Part shown: piece by piece, positions 60,931 to 64,000 of the stretch
How the letters are laid out: every line of letters begins with the position of its first letter
Position numbering within the stretch: position 1 is the stretch's first letter
Assembly: GCA_024362935.1 (NCBI GenBank)
Contig: JANCRA010000010.1
Coordinates: 6,068,501-6,132,500, forward strand
Length of the DNA: 64,000 bases
Direction of reading: 5' to 3'
Source: Setophaga petechia
Lineage: Eukaryota; Chordata; Aves; Passeriformes; Parulidae
Program-made: the position numbers and the translations under genes
The notes under the pieces: model-generated
Told to the model about the DNA's origin: nothing
Seen by the model: only the letters and a program-made list of their open reading frames with translations
The model's database searches: none

Positions 60931-61892
60931 CACCCTCTCAAAAAGGAAGCCGCTGTCAGAGAGCCTGGGAGGCGGGCAGGGGAGGCACCGACGTTTTCCT
61001 TCGGAGCTTCCCCCTGCTCGGGACAAGCCGAGGGGACCGGGAAGAGTCTCCGCGTTCGGCCAGAGCGACCGAGCCGCGACATCGGCACTCCGCAATCCCC
61101 TGCGCAGGGGGCTGGGGCACGGCGCTCCTCAGGATCCCATCCTTCCTTCCCACAGCAGCCCCCAGGCCACACCTCACCCTGCTGAGAATAACCGAGTTCA
61201 CGGGGTTAGTCTGAGTGCTGGAACCAGCCAGCAAAGCCCCTGGAGCCCAGGCACAGCTCCTCCCCATTCCTCCCTGATTTATTGGCAGACAGCCCACAGG
61301 GAAGGCACCTCTGCCGTGCTCCCACCAGCGAAGCTGCCCCAACGCAGCACAACGCCCAGCCAGGCAACCTGCAGCTTCGGAATCGGCACAGGGGAGATAA
61401 CAAAGCATCCAGCACTGGCTGCTCCCAGCAAAGCGCTCAAGAGGATTTTTCTTTACCATCACCATTTAGTGAGTCCCGTAAATCCAGTTCAAGGAAGTTG
61501 GGGGCCACAGGGTCTGCACAACGTGCTGGGGACAGGGACCCTCGCTGGCTGGCAGCACTCCTCAGACTGCACACACAAACATCATTTTGCTCTGACACAC
61601 ACACTGTGCTCCCGAGAAACTGCCAGGAGAAAAACAATGGGTAAAATCTGCAGCCTTCTGTAATGAAACAAAATTCCCAGAGAAATCCGTGGGGCTTTTG
61701 CCTAAATGAGAGGCAAACCTCCCCTGCAATTTCAATGTAACCCTTCAGTATTACTCAGTAACTAGGTTTGCTAAAACTGTAACTGCTGCCATCCCATCTC
61801 CTTCTACCTTTAATACTAACTGTATCTTTGTATTTTATCAGCTGGATTGTGGAAACAGAAGCCAGCCAGCTCCTAATTTTTTTGGGTCTTAG

Positions 61893-61914
61893 GAAACCGA
61901 CGCATGTCTTGAAG
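61893..61914 (+). other. Possible microexon or donor site
   Basis: A T-rich tract and TTAG are followed by 22 nt and then AAG/GTAAGTAAG, a near-perfect donor. It could also be the end of a longer first exon from the promoter-like element at 60.9 kb. Confidence 0.25.
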
Positions 61915-63380
61915 GTAAGTAAGGTTTGTGGACACAGAGAGTGTATGCTGAACAGACACAAAGCCCTTCTCACTTTCAGGAACTGAGGGAACAACAAAGC
62001 CCTCTCAACTTCTTAGTTCTAGTACATCACCTGAGAAATGCATCCACTATCTGCAATTGGATGCACATTTACAGAATTACCCACAACTATCTGAGGCTGA
62101 GCCCCACACTCTGCACCTATATAATAAAGTACATTTAAACACTCTGATCCATAAGGATAATTTTCTAATGTAATGTAATGCAGTTTCCTATGACAATTTG
62201 ATTAATTTTAAACACATGTCAATAGGCAGGATATTACTTGACAAGTAAATTCTCTTACAGGTAGTGATTGTTTTTGTACCTCTTATGATGCCACACAAGC
62301 CATCCTCTTTGCAGGCAATTATTGGCTTGGAAGAAAGTCTACATAAAGTTACTACAAGCATGAAAACCTGCCTGGCTTGCAAGGATCATCAAAGTGCACA
62401 TGAAAGTTCAGATCTGACTCTTTACTAAGACCAGAGCCATTGCATAGGCAACAAACCTAGACTGGAGCAGAGGCTTGTTTCCCCCAGGATGTGCCCTTCC
62501 AGTTTCCTTGGAAATAGTACTGGTGGGCTCTAGAGAGAGCTGCATCCAGCCACAAGTAACAAAACCAAAATAATCTATATAGGGAAGTCCATCAAGAAGG
62601 AACAAGCAAGATGATGTCTATCACCACTCTTCCTTTTTCCCAAGATCACCTTGTTCACTGCAAACATCCACTCACCTCTCTGGCAGAGGTACCTACAGAA
62701 CACAGAGGAGTTTACAGTTAAAGCCTCCCTCATGATTGTCTTTTCAGTGCTAGACTTTGCTAAGTCCTGACTTCTGGTTTTTTCCATACCTTTTGCTCCA
62801 ACTCATCCACTTTCAAATAACAAAAAGACTCCACTCTCCACTCCAAGCTTACTCTGACGGGCTTGTGCCTTTCCTTAGCCCCAGCACCTGCCTCCAGCTA
62901 AACAAGGACAGGAGATCAAAGCACAAGTCACCAGTCTGAGGCAGCAAGCATGCAGCACCCAAGGCCACTGTGCCACACACTGCAGCAGATGGAAGCAGGG
63001 TTCCTCAAAGAGCAGTTCTGCTCTCTGAGGCTGCCTTGACCTTGGGATGCCCATCTGCCCTTGGTGCCACCTGGAGACACAGCTGTGAAAGGCTGCTTTC
63101 TGAAAGGAGTGGAGAGATTAAAGCAGTAAGTACCTAATTGCTCCTCCTCTTAAGGAATAAATTAAATTTTCTAGCAGATAGGAAGGACAACTTAAAACCA
63201 GTGTTTCCTTAAAGAAAGTACTGTGCAGTCTGGTCAAAAGTAGAAGGCAAAAGGTTTCAGGTTGTTGGAACAAATCTGCATTTACCAACACAAGCATGAT
63301 CATTCATTTCAGGTTAAAAGTGCAGGGAAATTTCTTTCTAACAGCAGTTTATTTTTTCTCCTCCTTTTTATCTCCAGCAG

Positions 63381-63486
63381 GATGGGCCTTTCTAAATCTG
63401 GATATAAAATGATAAATGATATCATTCAGCAAGATAGGAAACTTGTCTCCATACTCTTCCTCTGCCTCTCTCTCAGTTTCATACAG
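63381..63486 (+). other. Candidate exon, unidentified
   Basis: A long pyrimidine tract ending TATCTCCAGCAG precedes 106 nt that end CATACAG/GTAAGTAT, a consensus donor. One frame is open from an ATG at 63382 (MGLSKSGYKM..., ending in a hydrophobic stretch), but I recognise no protein. It may be an untranslated exon. Confidence 0.3.
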
Positions 63487-64000
63487 GTAAGTATAACATG
63501 ACCTAATTTATAAGAATAACCACAGTCAAAAAGCAAAAACTCACATATTTGAGGAGGAGGAGCCTACAAAAAGAACAGATTTATACCAAAGACTTTCCTC
63601 TCTTCCCCTGTAAGGACAGAAAGTTGCTCTGTTCCCAACCACACACATCCAGCTGGGGACTCCCACACACCCCAGTTTTGTTTTGTTCCAGCACTTTGTT
63701 GGGGAGAAGAAAAGATAGAATGCTTTGGGGTGGGAAGCACATGAATAACACCATCTCCAAAATGAGCAGCAGATCTCTGTACCTTAAGGATGCATTCATG
63801 TATCAGTCAAAGAAGTATTAACCCACACTTCCACATGATGTTAAAAACAGATTTCCAAAATAATTTCAGGTTTAATAACTCCAGGTGCTAATGAACTTTC
63901 CAGTAAGTATGGTACTAGCTACTTGTTTTTCCCATTAGATTAGACAAAGAATTTGCCCAGGCAGCTACAAATTGATTTCCCTTTCAATGTAATTGCACCC

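Larger units (their letters stand above)
61150..64000. other. Right end of the window, no assigned gene
   Basis: Apart from the two + strand splice-signal pairs noted separately, no gene is supported. In mammals DCAF1 lies head to head with RAD54L2 on this side; I saw no DCAF1 coding sequence. Confidence 0.5.

Noticed and set aside
60655..61214. Open frames of 90-176 codons around the CpG-rich block
   Set aside because: No recognisable domain. The longest starts upstream of the TATA-like box and so would not fit the proposed transcript.

Overview
This window is vertebrate nuclear DNA, almost certainly from a bird. The evidence is spliced vertebrate genes with short introns, several truncated CR1 LINE copies with the avian 3' end, and one solo LTR that resembles the avian ERVL family. 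The left half is GC-rich with small introns, as on an avian microchromosome. The species cannot be read from the sequence. There are no bacterial genes, operons, CRISPR arrays or rRNA genes.

Two protein-coding genes can be supported in full detail, and they are convergent (tail to tail). On the + strand (10779-21259) lies an intact class 3 semaphorin of 763 residues in 17 coding exons: signal peptide, Sema domain, PSI domain with a furin-type site, one Ig domain and a basic tail. Its residues resemble SEMA3D more than SEMA3B, SEMA3F or SEMA3G, although its neighbour is RAD54L2; it may be a SEMA3D-related paralogue absent from mammals. On the - strand (43798 down to 26618) lies RAD54L2 (ARIP4), a SNF2-family ATPase that binds nuclear receptors. 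Twenty coding exons are present and all join in frame with GT-AG introns, giving 1423 residues. Only the acidic N-terminal exon of about 45-50 residues is not visible.

Layout: 1-10.7 kb is a gene-free, GC-rich semaphorin upstream region with two CR1 copies, two minisatellites and possible regulatory islands. 10.8-21.3 kb is the semaphorin. 21.3-26.6 kb holds the two facing 3' ends with several candidate poly(A) signals. 26.6-43.8 kb is RAD54L2. 43.8-64 kb is probably the 5' intron of RAD54L2 and/or upstream intergenic DNA, with two CpG-rich islands that each carry a TTATATAA box, ancient SINE-like fragments, the ERVL-like LTR, and a + strand promoter-like element with candidate exons near 61-63.5 kb.

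The two genes do not act together in a known pathway: one product is a secreted guidance cue and the other a nuclear chromatin ATPase. I found no novel multi-gene system. The points most worth checking are the identity of the semaphorin, a cysteine placed directly after its furin motif, the missing RAD54L2 first coding exon, and the unassigned + strand transcription signals at the right end.
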